Shown here: one piece after another, positions 8,140 to 13,800 of the stretch
Layout of the letters: each line of letters opens with the position of its first letter
Numbering within the stretch: the first letter of the stretch is position 1
Assembly (NCBI GenBank): GCA_026396555.1
Contig: JAPLWO010000061.1
Location: forward strand, 1-35,330
Direction: 5' to 3'
From: Candidatus Magasanikiibacteriota bacterium
Lineage (GTDB): Bacteria > Patescibacteriota > Patescibacteriia > Magasanikbacterales > 2-02-FULL-50-9b
Length of the DNA: 35,330 bases
Made by a program: the position numbers and the translations under genes
The notes under the pieces: generated by a model
What the model was told of the DNA's origin: nothing
The model's input: the letters and a program-made list of their open reading frames with translations, nothing else
Database searches by the model: none

Positions 8140-8568
8140 TTATTTCAATGTAATCAAAATCGCTCCGCCGACCATGACCGCTGCACCGAGTGCAGTTTTC
8201 CACGTAAATGATTCGCCCAAAAATAAAACCGCCAAAATCACGACGAAAACTAAGCTCATACGATCAATCGCAGAAACTTTAACTGGATCGCCTAATTTTA
8301 ATGCTAAAAAATAGCAGAGCCACGACAGCGCGCCCGCAAGTCCGGCCAAAAATAAAAAGAACCACTCACGTCCAGAAAAGCTTCCCCATTTCACGCCGCG
8401 AAATGTACCAAACATAAATCCTGCGACCAGCAAAACGCCGGACATAATAAATGAGCGGACGGTTGTTGCGAGCGTAGAACTCATGTCTTGAATTCCAATT
8501 TTTCCAAAAATCGCGACCAATGCAGCGAAGATTGCGGAACCAAACGAAAATAATAACCAGGTTGGCAT
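8140..8568 (-). CDS. Single-domain EamA/DMT-family membrane transporter
   Basis: This is a 142-aa protein with four or five hydrophobic helices and the EamA signatures: FAALVAIFGKIGI in helix 1, GALSWLCYFLALKLG, and the C-terminal VILAVLFLGESFTWKTALGAAVMVGGAILI. Half-size EamA proteins of ~140 aa are common and probably work as dimers. The substrate cannot be read from sequence, and drug/metabolite export is the family generalisation. The ATG at 8568 is preferred over an upstream in-frame start at 8622. It gives the normal family N-terminus, and an extended -10 promoter (8577-8585) lies between the two, so the longer form would start upstream of its own mRNA. The mRNA would be leaderless or nearly so. 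It lies between terminators or promoters of its neighbours and is a separate unit. Confidence 0.85.
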   Translation of the reverse strand: MPTWLLFSFGSAIFAALVAIFGKIGIQDMSSTLATTVRSFIMSGVLLVAGFMFGTFRGVKWGSFSGREWFFLFLAGLAGALSWLCYFLALKLGDPVKVSAIDRMSLVFVVILAVLFLGESFTWKTALGAAVMVGGAILITLK

Positions 8569-8576
8569 ATGCAAAC

Positions 8577-8585
8577 AGTATAGCA
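8577..8585 (-). promoter_or_regulatory. Extended -10 promoter of the EamA gene (leaderless)
   Basis: Minus strand TGC-TATACT, with -10 at 8582-8577, is only 8 bases from the ATG at 8568. Transcription would start at or within about 2 bases of the start codon. There is no good -35 box, which fits an extended -10 promoter. Confidence 0.45.
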
Positions 8586-8600
8586 TTGAGCCACGAAAAT

Positions 8601-8644
8601 AAAAAAACCTCCGCACCGACAACGTTCGTCATCGATTTAGAGGT
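8601..8644 (-). terminator. Rho-independent terminator after the 168-aa gene
   Basis: On the minus strand, ACCTC (8644-8640) pairs with GAGGT (8611-8607) around an inner 7-bp stem CGATGAC/GTTGTCG with a GAAC loop. Seven T follow. It ends the transcript of the small anchored protein before the EamA gene. Confidence 0.7.
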
Positions 8645-8669
8645 ACCACACCAATCTGCTCGCTTGAAG

Positions 8670-9176
8670 TTACGGCGCGTAGAGACGTTCCTGACTAGCG
8701 ATGCCACCAATGCACAAAGGCAACAAAGCGCTTCCCGAATTCACGTCGCACCCGATCTGTTCGATCGTTTGGTCTTTCGGTTTGTCGACATTGTAAACTT
8801 GTACCGTGCAATCGAAATTACCAACTGGATTGGCGTACCGCACGTCCAAATACGGATTACCCTTCAGCTTCATCACTGCAAACTTGTGGCCGATGGCGTG
8901 TCCAGAGCGTGCCGCATGCTCGTCAATTCCCTTCTTGTACACGTCGCAGGCGTGCTCGTGTCCCTCGATGAGCAGCGTTAGGTGACCGAAACGACCAGGC
9001 CAACCCACATCTTCGGTAGTATCCATTCCAATCCACTGGAGCGGAACGTGCGTCAACTGCGCCGACGCGGCGACCGGAGCGCTTTCATGCGACGAGAACA
9101 AGGCGTACATCCCACCAAGCAAAATCGCACCGAAAAGCACTTTCCTGAACCAGTGCGAGGGGTTTTTGAGCGACAT
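8670..9176 (-). CDS. Small membrane-anchored or secreted protein of unknown function
   Basis: This 168-aa protein has a basic N-terminus, one hydrophobic segment (about residues 13-29, LFGAILLGGMYALF) and a ~135-residue exported domain. The domain has four Cys and a His-rich centre (EGHEHACDVY, HAARSGHAIGHKF). I do not recognise the family. Two features decide the ATG at 9176: the textbook AGGAGG five bases upstream, and the fact that the upstream in-frame alternative at 9218 would sit in the leader hairpin region. A consensus promoter and a terminator make it a single-gene unit. Like the dapD-like gene it is richer in GC than the secretion genes. The His/Cys content could mean metal binding, but that is a guess. 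Confidence 0.75.
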   Translation of the reverse strand: MSLKNPSHWFRKVLFGAILLGGMYALFSSHESAPVAASAQLTHVPLQWIGMDTTEDVGWPGRFGHLTLLIEGHEHACDVYKKGIDEHAARSGHAIGHKFAVMKLKGNPYLDVRYANPVGNFDCTVQVYNVDKPKDQTIEQIGCDVNSGSALLPLCIGGIASQERLYAP

Positions 9177-9210
9177 GAGTCCTCCTGTTTGAGGTTCGTT
9201 CGTGTAGATG

Positions 9211-9235
9211 CGAAACAACTACGCAGTAGTTCGCG
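9211..9235 (-). promoter_or_regulatory. 5' leader hairpin of the 168-aa gene
   Basis: Perfect inverted repeat AACTAC-GCA-GTAGTT (9218-9232), enclosed by GCG/CGC (9211-9213, 9233-9235). Transcription is predicted to start near 9235, so the hairpin would be at the very 5' end of the mRNA. Alternatives are a repressor site or an mRNA-stabilising stem. Confidence 0.45.
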
Positions 9236-9241
9236 TACCAA

Positions 9242-9270
9242 ACAGTACTATTTTTTCAGCGCTTTGTCAA
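9242..9270 (-). promoter_or_regulatory. Promoter of the 168-aa gene
   Basis: Perfect -35 TTGACA (9270-9265, minus), 17-base spacer, -10 TACTGT (9247-9242). The -35 box is 4 bases from the recG stop codon. Confidence 0.6.
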
Positions 9271-9273
9271 CCC

Positions 9274-11340
9274 CTACTCCTGATGTAAAATTTCTTCAAA
9301 TCGCACGAGCCGCGCGCGCAACTCCGGGCTGTGCGCCAACACTTCTGGTTCATCGAACACTTTTTGTGCACAACGCTTTGCGCGCTCCCAAACTTCGACC
9401 GGCACAGCCAACAATTCCTCGTATTCAAAAAATCCTGATTGCAACGTTCCCCACACATCTCCGCTTCCACGCATTTCCAAATCTTTTTCCGCCAAATCAA
9501 ATCCATCCGAAATTTCTTCCATTAATTTCATGCGTTTTTCAGCAGTCGACAAATCATCGATGTTTTTCGAAATAGGTTTTCGTGACAGCAAAAATGCGTA
9601 AGATTGTTTATCGCTACGACCGACGCGTCCACGAAATTGATGCAGCTGTGCCAAACCAAATCGCTCCGCGCCTTCGATCCACATGATCGTCGCGCCCGGA
9701 ATATCAACACCAACTTCGATGACCGCAGTCGCAACTAAAATATCGAGCTCTCCCGCACGAAACGCATCCATCACTGCCGCGCGATCTTTTGGTTTTAATC
9801 GACCATGCACGAGCCCCACGCGCGCGGTCGGAAATGTTTCTTTCGAAATTTTTTCAAAAACTTCTGTCGCCGATACAACGCCGAGCGAATCCGATGGATC
9901 GATAAGTGGTGTCACGACAAAAACTTGTTCGCCGGCTGTAATATGCTGTCTTAAAAATTGCTCTGCCTTCGAACGCGCCCCCGGCCCCACCACGCGTGTG
10001 ATTACGGGTTTGCGACCTGGCGGCATTTGTTTAATTGAACTGACTGACAGCGTTCCACTCGCCAAGAGCGCGAGAGATCGCGGAATCGGCGTTGCGGTCA
10101 TTGATAAAAAATGTGGCGTATAGCCCGCGCCATTTTTTTCTTTTATTTTTTTACGCTGCCCGACGCCAAATCGATGTTGCTCATCAACGACAACCAATCC
10201 AACCTCATCGAACTTAACTGAATCTTGGATCAGCGCATGCGTGCCGATAATAATCGCTGCACCCGCCGGCGGCGCAACGCGTTTCCCCGACCCAACCATG
10301 AGCACAATCGGCCAACCCAAACCCGCAAACAATTTTTCAAATGTTTTCGCGTGCTGCTCGGCGAGCAACTGCGTTGGCGCCATACACAAAACTTTCGCGC
10401 CCGCGGTCAAAATCGGATGCGCTGCAATCGCCGCGACAACTGTTTTTCCCGAACCCACGTCCCCCTGCAACAATCGATTCATCGGCCGCTCTGTGCCGAC
10501 GTCCTGAATAATAGCCCACACCGATTTTTTCTGATCATCCGTTAACACAAACGGCAACGCCGCAACCGCGGATTTTAATTCATCGACGGAAAATGTAAAT
10601 GCGCGCGATAAACTTGCCGCGTGAAAATCAGCGATCAATCCGGCCTGCAATTCTTGCAAGAGCGCGCGCTCAAATTGAAATCGCTGAAGCGCAGCCGCCA
10701 AATCATCAAAATCTTTTGGAAAATGTGCCGCCTTCATCGCCGTCGCATACGGCGCCGCGCCCGCGATTTTTACCAGCTCTTCCGGCAACCATTCCGAAAT
10801 TGCCGAACCATATTTTTCAAACGCCGCCGCGACTAATGTTCGCAATTGTTTGTGCGACAATCCTTCGGTCAGTGAATAGAGTGGCACGATGCGCGCGCTG
10901 TGCAACGCCTCGGGCTTATTTGTTTTTTCATATTGCGGACTCACCATCTGCAACCCAAATCGATCTTGCTTAACCTCGCCAGTCAAAAAAATTTCCTCGC
11001 CAATCGCGAGCGTTTTAACTAAATATGATTGTTGAAACCACACCACACGAACTGTTCCCGAATCATCGCCGACCAGTCCCTCAATAATCGTCATCCCCAC
11101 ACGTCGCCCCGCGCGCCGTGACCGCAGCTGACGCACACGCACGCGCACCGTGGCGCTATCGCCCGCGACCAACTCCGCGACCGGTGTAATCGCCCGATGA
11201 TCCTCGTACCGAAACGGCAAATGCAAAAAAAGATCCTGAACAGTTTTCACGTCCAGTTTTTCCAAATATTTCGCGATTTTTTCCCCGCAGCCCGGAATGG
11301 TCATGACCGGCTGGGTCAATAAAATGGAGGTGTCTGACAT
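9274..11340 (-). CDS. recG: ATP-dependent DNA helicase RecG
   Basis: RecG remodels stalled replication forks and Holliday junctions. This 688-aa protein is full length. It has the N-terminal wedge/OB domain (LPFRYEDHRAI near 42-52 and an OB fold to about 150). Walker A GDVGSGKT is at 293-300, motif PTQLLAEQH at about 322-330 and the DEQH Walker B box at 386-389, followed by RFGVGQR. SMTATPIPR and the motif VI QFRGRVGRS come further on. The C-terminal TRG-like segment (DLEMRGSGDVWGTLQSG) is also present. The ATG at 11340 is the first in frame and gives the expected family N-terminus, with only a weak GAGG far upstream. The start codon is two bases from the -35 box of the divergent 92-aa gene, so the two units probably interfere. 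Confidence 0.97.
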   Translation of the reverse strand: MSDTSILLTQPVMTIPGCGEKIAKYLEKLDVKTVQDLFLHLPFRYEDHRAITPVAELVAGDSATVRVRVRQLRSRRAGRRVGMTIIEGLVGDDSGTVRVVWFQQSYLVKTLAIGEEIFLTGEVKQDRFGLQMVSPQYEKTNKPEALHSARIVPLYSLTEGLSHKQLRTLVAAAFEKYGSAISEWLPEELVKIAGAAPYATAMKAAHFPKDFDDLAAALQRFQFERALLQELQAGLIADFHAASLSRAFTFSVDELKSAVAALPFVLTDDQKKSVWAIIQDVGTERPMNRLLQGDVGSGKTVVAAIAAHPILTAGAKVLCMAPTQLLAEQHAKTFEKLFAGLGWPIVLMVGSGKRVAPPAGAAIIIGTHALIQDSVKFDEVGLVVVDEQHRFGVGQRKKIKEKNGAGYTPHFLSMTATPIPRSLALLASGTLSVSSIKQMPPGRKPVITRVVGPGARSKAEQFLRQHITAGEQVFVVTPLIDPSDSLGVVSATEVFEKISKETFPTARVGLVHGRLKPKDRAAVMDAFRAGELDILVATAVIEVGVDIPGATIMWIEGAERFGLAQLHQFRGRVGRSDKQSYAFLLSRKPISKNIDDLSTAEKRMKLMEEISDGFDLAEKDLEMRGSGDVWGTLQSGFFEYEELLAVPVEVWERAKRCAQKVFDEPEVLAHSPELRARLVRFEEILHQE

Positions 11341-11341
11341 G

Positions 11342-11370
11342 TTGACATTTTACCTCTTTTGTAGTAGTCT
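11342..11370 (+). promoter_or_regulatory. Promoter of the 92-aa membrane protein
   Basis: TTGACA (11342-11347), 17-base spacer, TAGTCT (11365-11370), giving a start near 11377. It is divergent from and adjacent to the recG start codon. Confidence 0.5.
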
Positions 11371-11409
11371 TCATACACGTGCCACTCGACAGGCATCGAG
11401 GAGACATCT

Positions 11410-11688
11410 TTGAAAACTTTCTATAAAGTAGCATCGGTAGTTCTGTTCATCAATACAGTGATCGCGGCCGTCTTTTTCTTTTGTTCGCTATCTACAGGTG
11501 ATGCAATCCCCAAGGACCATCTGCTCGAACGGATCGCGAACAAGACAGATTCGATCGGATTTGCGCTTGTAGGCATTACCATGCTCTTGGGATCCATGGT
11601 CGCTGACCTCCACCTGCAAATCCTCACTCTCTCGCCTGAACAAAAAGACAAAAAGCGCTCCTGGCCATTCAAACCCGAAGGTCGCTAA
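11410..11688 (+). CDS. Small two-helix membrane protein of unknown function
   Basis: This 92-aa product starts at TTG (11410), supported by GAGGAG (11397-11402) seven bases upstream. It is framed by a promoter and a strong terminator. The first helix is about residues 7-27 (VASVVLFINTVIAAVFFF) and the second about 49-68 (IGFALVGITMLLGSMVAD), separated by a charged loop, with a basic C-terminal tail (EQKDKKRSWPFK). No family is recognised. The single-gene unit with its own control signals, Shine-Dalgarno and GC-rich codons resembles the other SD-led genes of this window. Confidence 0.7.
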   Translation: MKTFYKVASVVLFINTVIAAVFFFCSLSTGDAIPKDHLLERIANKTDSIGFALVGITMLLGSMVADLHLQILTLSPEQKDKKRSWPFKPEGR

Positions 11689-11726
11689 GACTTCAGGCTC
11701 CACTCGATCCCCGATCCCGTTTCCCG

Positions 11727-11764
11727 CGCAGCCGCCACACCACCATGGCGTCTGCGTTTTTTTT
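11727..11764 (+). terminator. Rho-independent terminator of the 92-aa gene
   Basis: CGCAG-C-CGCC (11727-11736) pairs with GGCG-T-CTGCG (11747-11756), giving nine pairs and one mismatch. The loop is 10 bases and eight T follow (11757-11764). Confidence 0.85.
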
Positions 11765-11783
11765 ATCCAGGTTTTTTCCCCAA

Positions 11784-11933
11784 ATAAAAAATCCAATGCC
11801 TTTTGAAGGATCGTCTCGGAGGCTCGCGAGATTGGTGTTTTGCCAGAGGCAAAACTCGCGAGCCGAGAGATAGCGCGCACCGCCGCTGGAGCGGTGTGAC
11901 GCGTGATCCTGAAAAAGGTATTGGATTTTTTAT
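11784..11933. repeat. 150-bp cruciform-forming element A, abutting tRNA-Arg
   Basis: The ends form a 25-bp imperfect inverted repeat. ATAAAAAATCCAAT (11784-11797) pairs with 11920-11933. After one mismatch, CCTTTT pairs with AAAAGG (11913-11918). After a small loop, GGATC (11808-11812) pairs with GATCC (11905-11909). Two hairpins lie inside. One has GGCTCGCGA (11821-11829) / TCGCGAGCC (11856-11864) with an inner GTTTTGCC/GGCAAAAC stem. The other has CGCG and CACCGC (11874-11883) / GCGGTG and CGCG (11891-11903). On the minus strand the last arm ends in TTTTTTAT, so it may also act as the 3' terminator of tRNA-Arg. No ORF. Origin unknown: a structured RNA, a MITE-like element or an elaborate terminator. 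Confidence 0.8.
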
Positions 11934-12009
11934 GGTGCACTCGAGAGGACTCGAACCTCTGACCCTCAGCTCCGCAAGCTGATGCTCTATCCATCTGAGC
12001 TACGAGTGC
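11933..12009 (-). tRNA. tRNA-Arg, anticodon GCG
   Basis: A complete cloverleaf on the minus strand: acceptor GCACTCG/CGAGTGC, D stem GCTC/GAGC, anticodon stem TCAGC/GCTGA and loop TTGCGGA (anticodon GCG). The variable loop has 5 bases, and the T arm is AGAGG-TTCGAGT-CCTCT. The discriminator is A and CCA is encoded (11935-11933). It would read CGC and CGU. Most bacteria use ACG (inosine) for this box, so the G at position 34 is notable. It has its own promoter (12020-12048), and element A begins at the CCA end. Confidence 0.95.
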
Positions 12010-12019
12010 ATGTGGGGAT

Positions 12020-12048
12020 ATTCTAGCAGATCTAATTTAAAACTTCAA
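12020..12048 (-). promoter_or_regulatory. Promoter of tRNA-Arg
   Basis: Minus strand TTGAAG (12048-12043), 17-base spacer, TAGAAT (12025-12020) preceded by TGC. It overlaps the end of the upstream membrane-protein gene. The start would be ~4-5 bases before the mature tRNA. Confidence 0.55.
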
Positions 12049-12534
12049 GACCTTGCCAAAGACATCGGATAAGGGCTCCTCATCCTGGCGAATATCCTCA
12101 AATAAATAGCGTTTAAGCGTGTCCCGGACCTCAGTTGGGTCCTCATCCATGAGCGGAATCGTCAAACGCGGCGTTGTCGCATTTTTGAACACAAAATAGA
12201 TATTTTGGACGCCTGGCTCATATAAAATCCAAAAATTTCGAATTTCGCGGTACGGAAACAAGATGCCATGCCAAATAACTCCTTCATCTGTAATTCCAAA
12301 CTGTGTAATACGCGGCTCACGCATTTCATGAAACACAAAAACAATCGTGATCAATAGCAAAATAAACGCGAACAAATAATTATCGTCGAAAAAAACTGAG
12401 TAGATAATCGTGATAAATAACAATGATCCCGCAATAATATACCACTGTCGCGTGTGTGGATATTTCGTATATTCTGGGATTTCCCAGGCGTGAAAAACAG
12501 TTTGATCAAAATCTGCGGTAACGCGCTGTGGCAT
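12037..12534 (-). CDS. Two-helix membrane protein with a C-terminal PH-like cytoplasmic domain
   Basis: This 165-aa protein has a soluble N-terminus and two closely spaced membrane helices (about 33-50 and 54-74; IIAGSLLFITIIYSVFF, FAFILLLITIVFVFH). A ~90-residue C-terminal domain contains FGITDEGVIWHGILFPYREIRNFWI, quoted here only as the stretch FGITDEG to REIRNF. Its alternating strands resemble bacterial PH-like membrane proteins, an assignment by appearance only. The ATG at 12534 is preferred over an in-frame start at 12678, because a perfect extended -10 (TGTTATAAT) lies 15 bases upstream and the longer form would start before the promoter. The mRNA would have a ~8-base leader without a Shine-Dalgarno. 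Confidence 0.75.
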   Translation of the reverse strand: MPQRVTADFDQTVFHAWEIPEYTKYPHTRQWYIIAGSLLFITIIYSVFFDDNYLFAFILLLITIVFVFHEMREPRITQFGITDEGVIWHGILFPYREIRNFWILYEPGVQNIYFVFKNATTPRLTIPLMDEDPTEVRDTLKRYLFEDIRQDEEPLSDVFGKVLKF

Positions 12535-12549
12535 AAAAAGTGTGTATGA

Positions 12550-12558
12550 ATTATAACA
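12550..12558 (-). promoter_or_regulatory. Extended -10 promoter of the PH-like membrane protein
   Basis: Minus strand TGT-TATAAT (12558-12550). Only a weak -35 (TAGAAG) lies 17 bases further up. It is 15 bases from the ATG and decides the start choice. Confidence 0.55.
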
Positions 12559-12592
12559 GATTTCATCCAAAACTTCTAAAGTTCGAGATCCA

Positions 12593-12621
12593 TTGACGGG
12601 AGCAGCCAAATTCGTTACAAT
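12593..12621 (+). promoter_or_regulatory. Promoter for the candidate RNA and tRNA-Ser
   Basis: TTGACG (12593-12598), 17-base spacer, TACAAT (12616-12621), giving a start near 12628. It is divergent from the promoter of the PH-like protein gene. Downstream are only RNA-type structures and tRNA-Ser. Confidence 0.6.
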
Positions 12622-12627
12622 TGGAAC

Positions 12628-12777
12628 GTTCTTAAAACTGAATGGAGAGGTGGCTTCGAGCGGAGGAAAAACAGACACTGTCTATTTTTCCCGCGAGAAG
12701 GGGTTGAGCACTGCGAAACCCGGGACGAGCTTGCTCGGACACCTCAACATACAAGCACACCACACTTTGTGTGGTGG
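12628..12777 (+). ncRNA. Candidate structured non-coding RNA upstream of tRNA-Ser
   Basis: Between a good promoter and tRNA-Ser lies ~150 bases with no plausible ORF but dense secondary structure. A closing stem GAGGTG (12647-12652) pairs with CACCTC (12740-12745). A long arm follows: CTTC-GA-GCG (12654-12662) with CGC-GA-GAAG (12692-12700), containing tandem G-A mismatches, is capped by GGAAAAA/TTTTTCC and AGAC/GTCT. Further on are GGGTT/AACCC (12701-12705, 12717-12721) and CGAG-CTTG-CTCG (12726-12737). The last hairpin is CACCACAC/GTGTGGTG (12758-12776). I looked for 4.5S, 6S, tmRNA, RNase P and T-box signatures and saw none. It could be an unusual pre-tRNA leader rather than an independent RNA. 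Confidence 0.4.
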
Positions 12778-12785
12778 AATAAATT

Positions 12786-12876
12786 GGAGAGGTGGCCGAG
12801 TTGGTCGAAGGCACCACACTGCTAACGTGGCAGGGGGTAATTCCCCTCCAGGGTTCGAATCCCTGCCTCTCCGCCA
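12786..12876 (+). tRNA. tRNA-Ser, anticodon GCU
   Basis: Acceptor GGAGAGG/CCTCTCC, D stem GCC/GGC and loop CTGCTAA (anticodon GCT). It has the long class II variable arm (GGGGG/CCCC part) expected for Ser and a T arm CAGGG-TTCGAAT-CCCTG. The discriminator is G and CCA is encoded at 12874-12876. The anticodon stem CCACA/CGTGG has one non-canonical A-C pair next to the loop. It reads AGC and AGU codons. A perfect terminator follows directly. Confidence 0.95.
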
Positions 12877-12912
12877 AACTAAAAACCTGACTTTATGTCA
12901 GGTTTTTAGTTT
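12876..12912. terminator. Bidirectional rho-independent terminator
   Basis: A perfect 16-bp inverted repeat: AAACTAAAAACCTGAC (12876-12891) / GTCAGGTTTTTAGTTT (12897-12912), loop TTTAT. T-rich tails occur on both strands. It ends tRNA-Ser on the + strand, and could end the minus-strand unit from 13741 as well. Confidence 0.9.
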
Positions 12913-12913
12913 G

Positions 12914-13041
12914 ATGTGAGATGTTAGAGAGATTCGAAGGGCACAAAGAAATTGTCAGTCGACAATTTCGGCTGCCCCGGCCTCAGGTACATTTTTTGTA
13001 CCTGAGGCGAATCCCGTTGTGCCAAAAGCGAATCCTCACAT
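12914..13041. repeat. 128-bp cruciform-forming element B, next to tRNA-Ser
   Basis: Five perfect nested or adjacent inverted repeats fill the segment. ATGTGAG (12914-12920) pairs with CTCACAT (13035-13041). GATTCG (12931-12936) pairs with CGAATC (13029-13034), and GGCACAA (12940-12946) with TTGTGCC (13017-13023). Inside this long stem are two side hairpins: GAAATTGTC-AGTC-GACAATTTC (12948-12969), and CCTCAGGTACA (12981-12991) with TGTACCTGAGG (12997-13007). All 40 pairs are Watson-Crick, so the transcribed strand cannot be told. There is no ORF. The plan (long closing stem, two inner hairpins) matches element A, but the sequences differ. Confidence 0.8.
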
Positions 13042-13054
13042 TACTTATAGCTAT

Positions 13055-13741
13055 TTATTTCGAAAACAACTTCACGAACCACCCAAACAAGCTAAATTTA
13101 TTTTCATGTGTAGTGACAAATGCATTTACTTTTACCTGTGAATCCTCCAGTGATGAAATTTGCTTAGTCAACTCATCTTTATCCACCTTTGTTTTCATTT
13201 TCGATTCCAACTTTTTGAGTTGATCAATATGATTTTGTGTCGTCGTCATTTCACTACGAAGATCCCCCAAGCTTTTAAAATCAGTTCCCAAAATGAATGT
13301 GTGAATTCGACCACGCGATTCAACCTTTGCCATTGCAGCAGTCGAGGTAGCGCTTGAATCATTTTGCTGTTGTGCGATTACACGAACCTCCTCGCCAATA
13401 CCATCTTCACGATCGGCAACTTTGAGCAATGACTGAACAAAATTTGCGACAGAACTTCGATGCTCTTCTGAAGTAAATTGCCCCTTATCACCTTCTTCGG
13501 TGCTGGTAGTATTTTCATTTTTATCAGTGCTTGTAGAATGAACCTCTTCCGAATCTTTTTCTGTACTTGTTGTTTTTTTAAAATCTTCAGTACTACTTGC
13601 TTTAACTCTATCTCCAACCTCAACATTCCCTTCTGCATTCACACGAACTTCTAATTCTTTTGCGTGAACTGTAGCGACGGTGAGCATCGAGGCTGCGAGC
13701 ACGAACATGGTCGAAAGCGTTGATACCAATTTTGGTTTCAT
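13055..13741 (-). CDS. Secreted coiled-coil protein of unknown function
   Basis: This 228-aa protein has a signal peptide (about 1-27, ending VHA). A Thr/Ser/Glu-rich low-complexity region follows (about 47-90, repeated TSTEK/TSTDK units). A conserved-looking helical domain comes next (about 93-170; EEHRSSVANFVQSLLKVADRE, given here as its EEHRSS...VADRE ends, then EEVRVIAQQQNDS). A coiled coil spans about 175-205, and the C-terminus is aromatic and amphipathic (FSLFGWFVKLFSK) and could touch the membrane. I recall similar proteins in Parcubacteria genomes but know of no function. No Shine-Dalgarno is seen and the ATG is chosen for the signal peptide. Read-through would enter element B and the bidirectional terminator. 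Confidence 0.8.
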   Translation of the reverse strand: MKPKLVSTLSTMFVLAASMLTVATVHAKELEVRVNAEGNVEVGDRVKASSTEDFKKTTSTEKDSEEVHSTSTDKNENTTSTEEGDKGQFTSEEHRSSVANFVQSLLKVADREDGIGEEVRVIAQQQNDSSATSTAAMAKVESRGRIHTFILGTDFKSLGDLRSEMTTTQNHIDQLKKLESKMKTKVDKDELTKQISSLEDSQVKVNAFVTTHENKFSLFGWFVKLFSK

Positions 13742-13800
13742 ATGTTAATTAAAGTGGACGCTCATTAAAAAGCGGCACTCCATATACCATACCACTACGA

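Noticed and set aside
9053..9575. Plus-strand ORFs opposite recG and the 168-aa gene
   Set aside because: They are overlapped by a full-length RecG with all helicase motifs and by an SD-led minus-strand gene with its own promoter.
12644..12655. Second tRNA-Ser gene suggested by the repeated GGAGAGGTGGC
   Set aside because: Only the first 11 bases match tRNA-Ser. There is no matching acceptor 3' strand, anticodon arm or T arm.
12644..12750. 4.5S SRP RNA, 6S RNA, tmRNA or T-box in front of tRNA-Ser
   Set aside because: None of the diagnostic motifs (for example the GGAAG/AGCAGC apical loop of SRP RNA or the T-box bulge) could be found, so it is left as an unidentified structured RNA.
11784..13041. 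CRISPR array or insertion sequence in the repeat-rich tRNA region
   Set aside because: There are no regularly spaced direct repeats, no cas genes and no transposase ORF. The structures are inverted repeats only.
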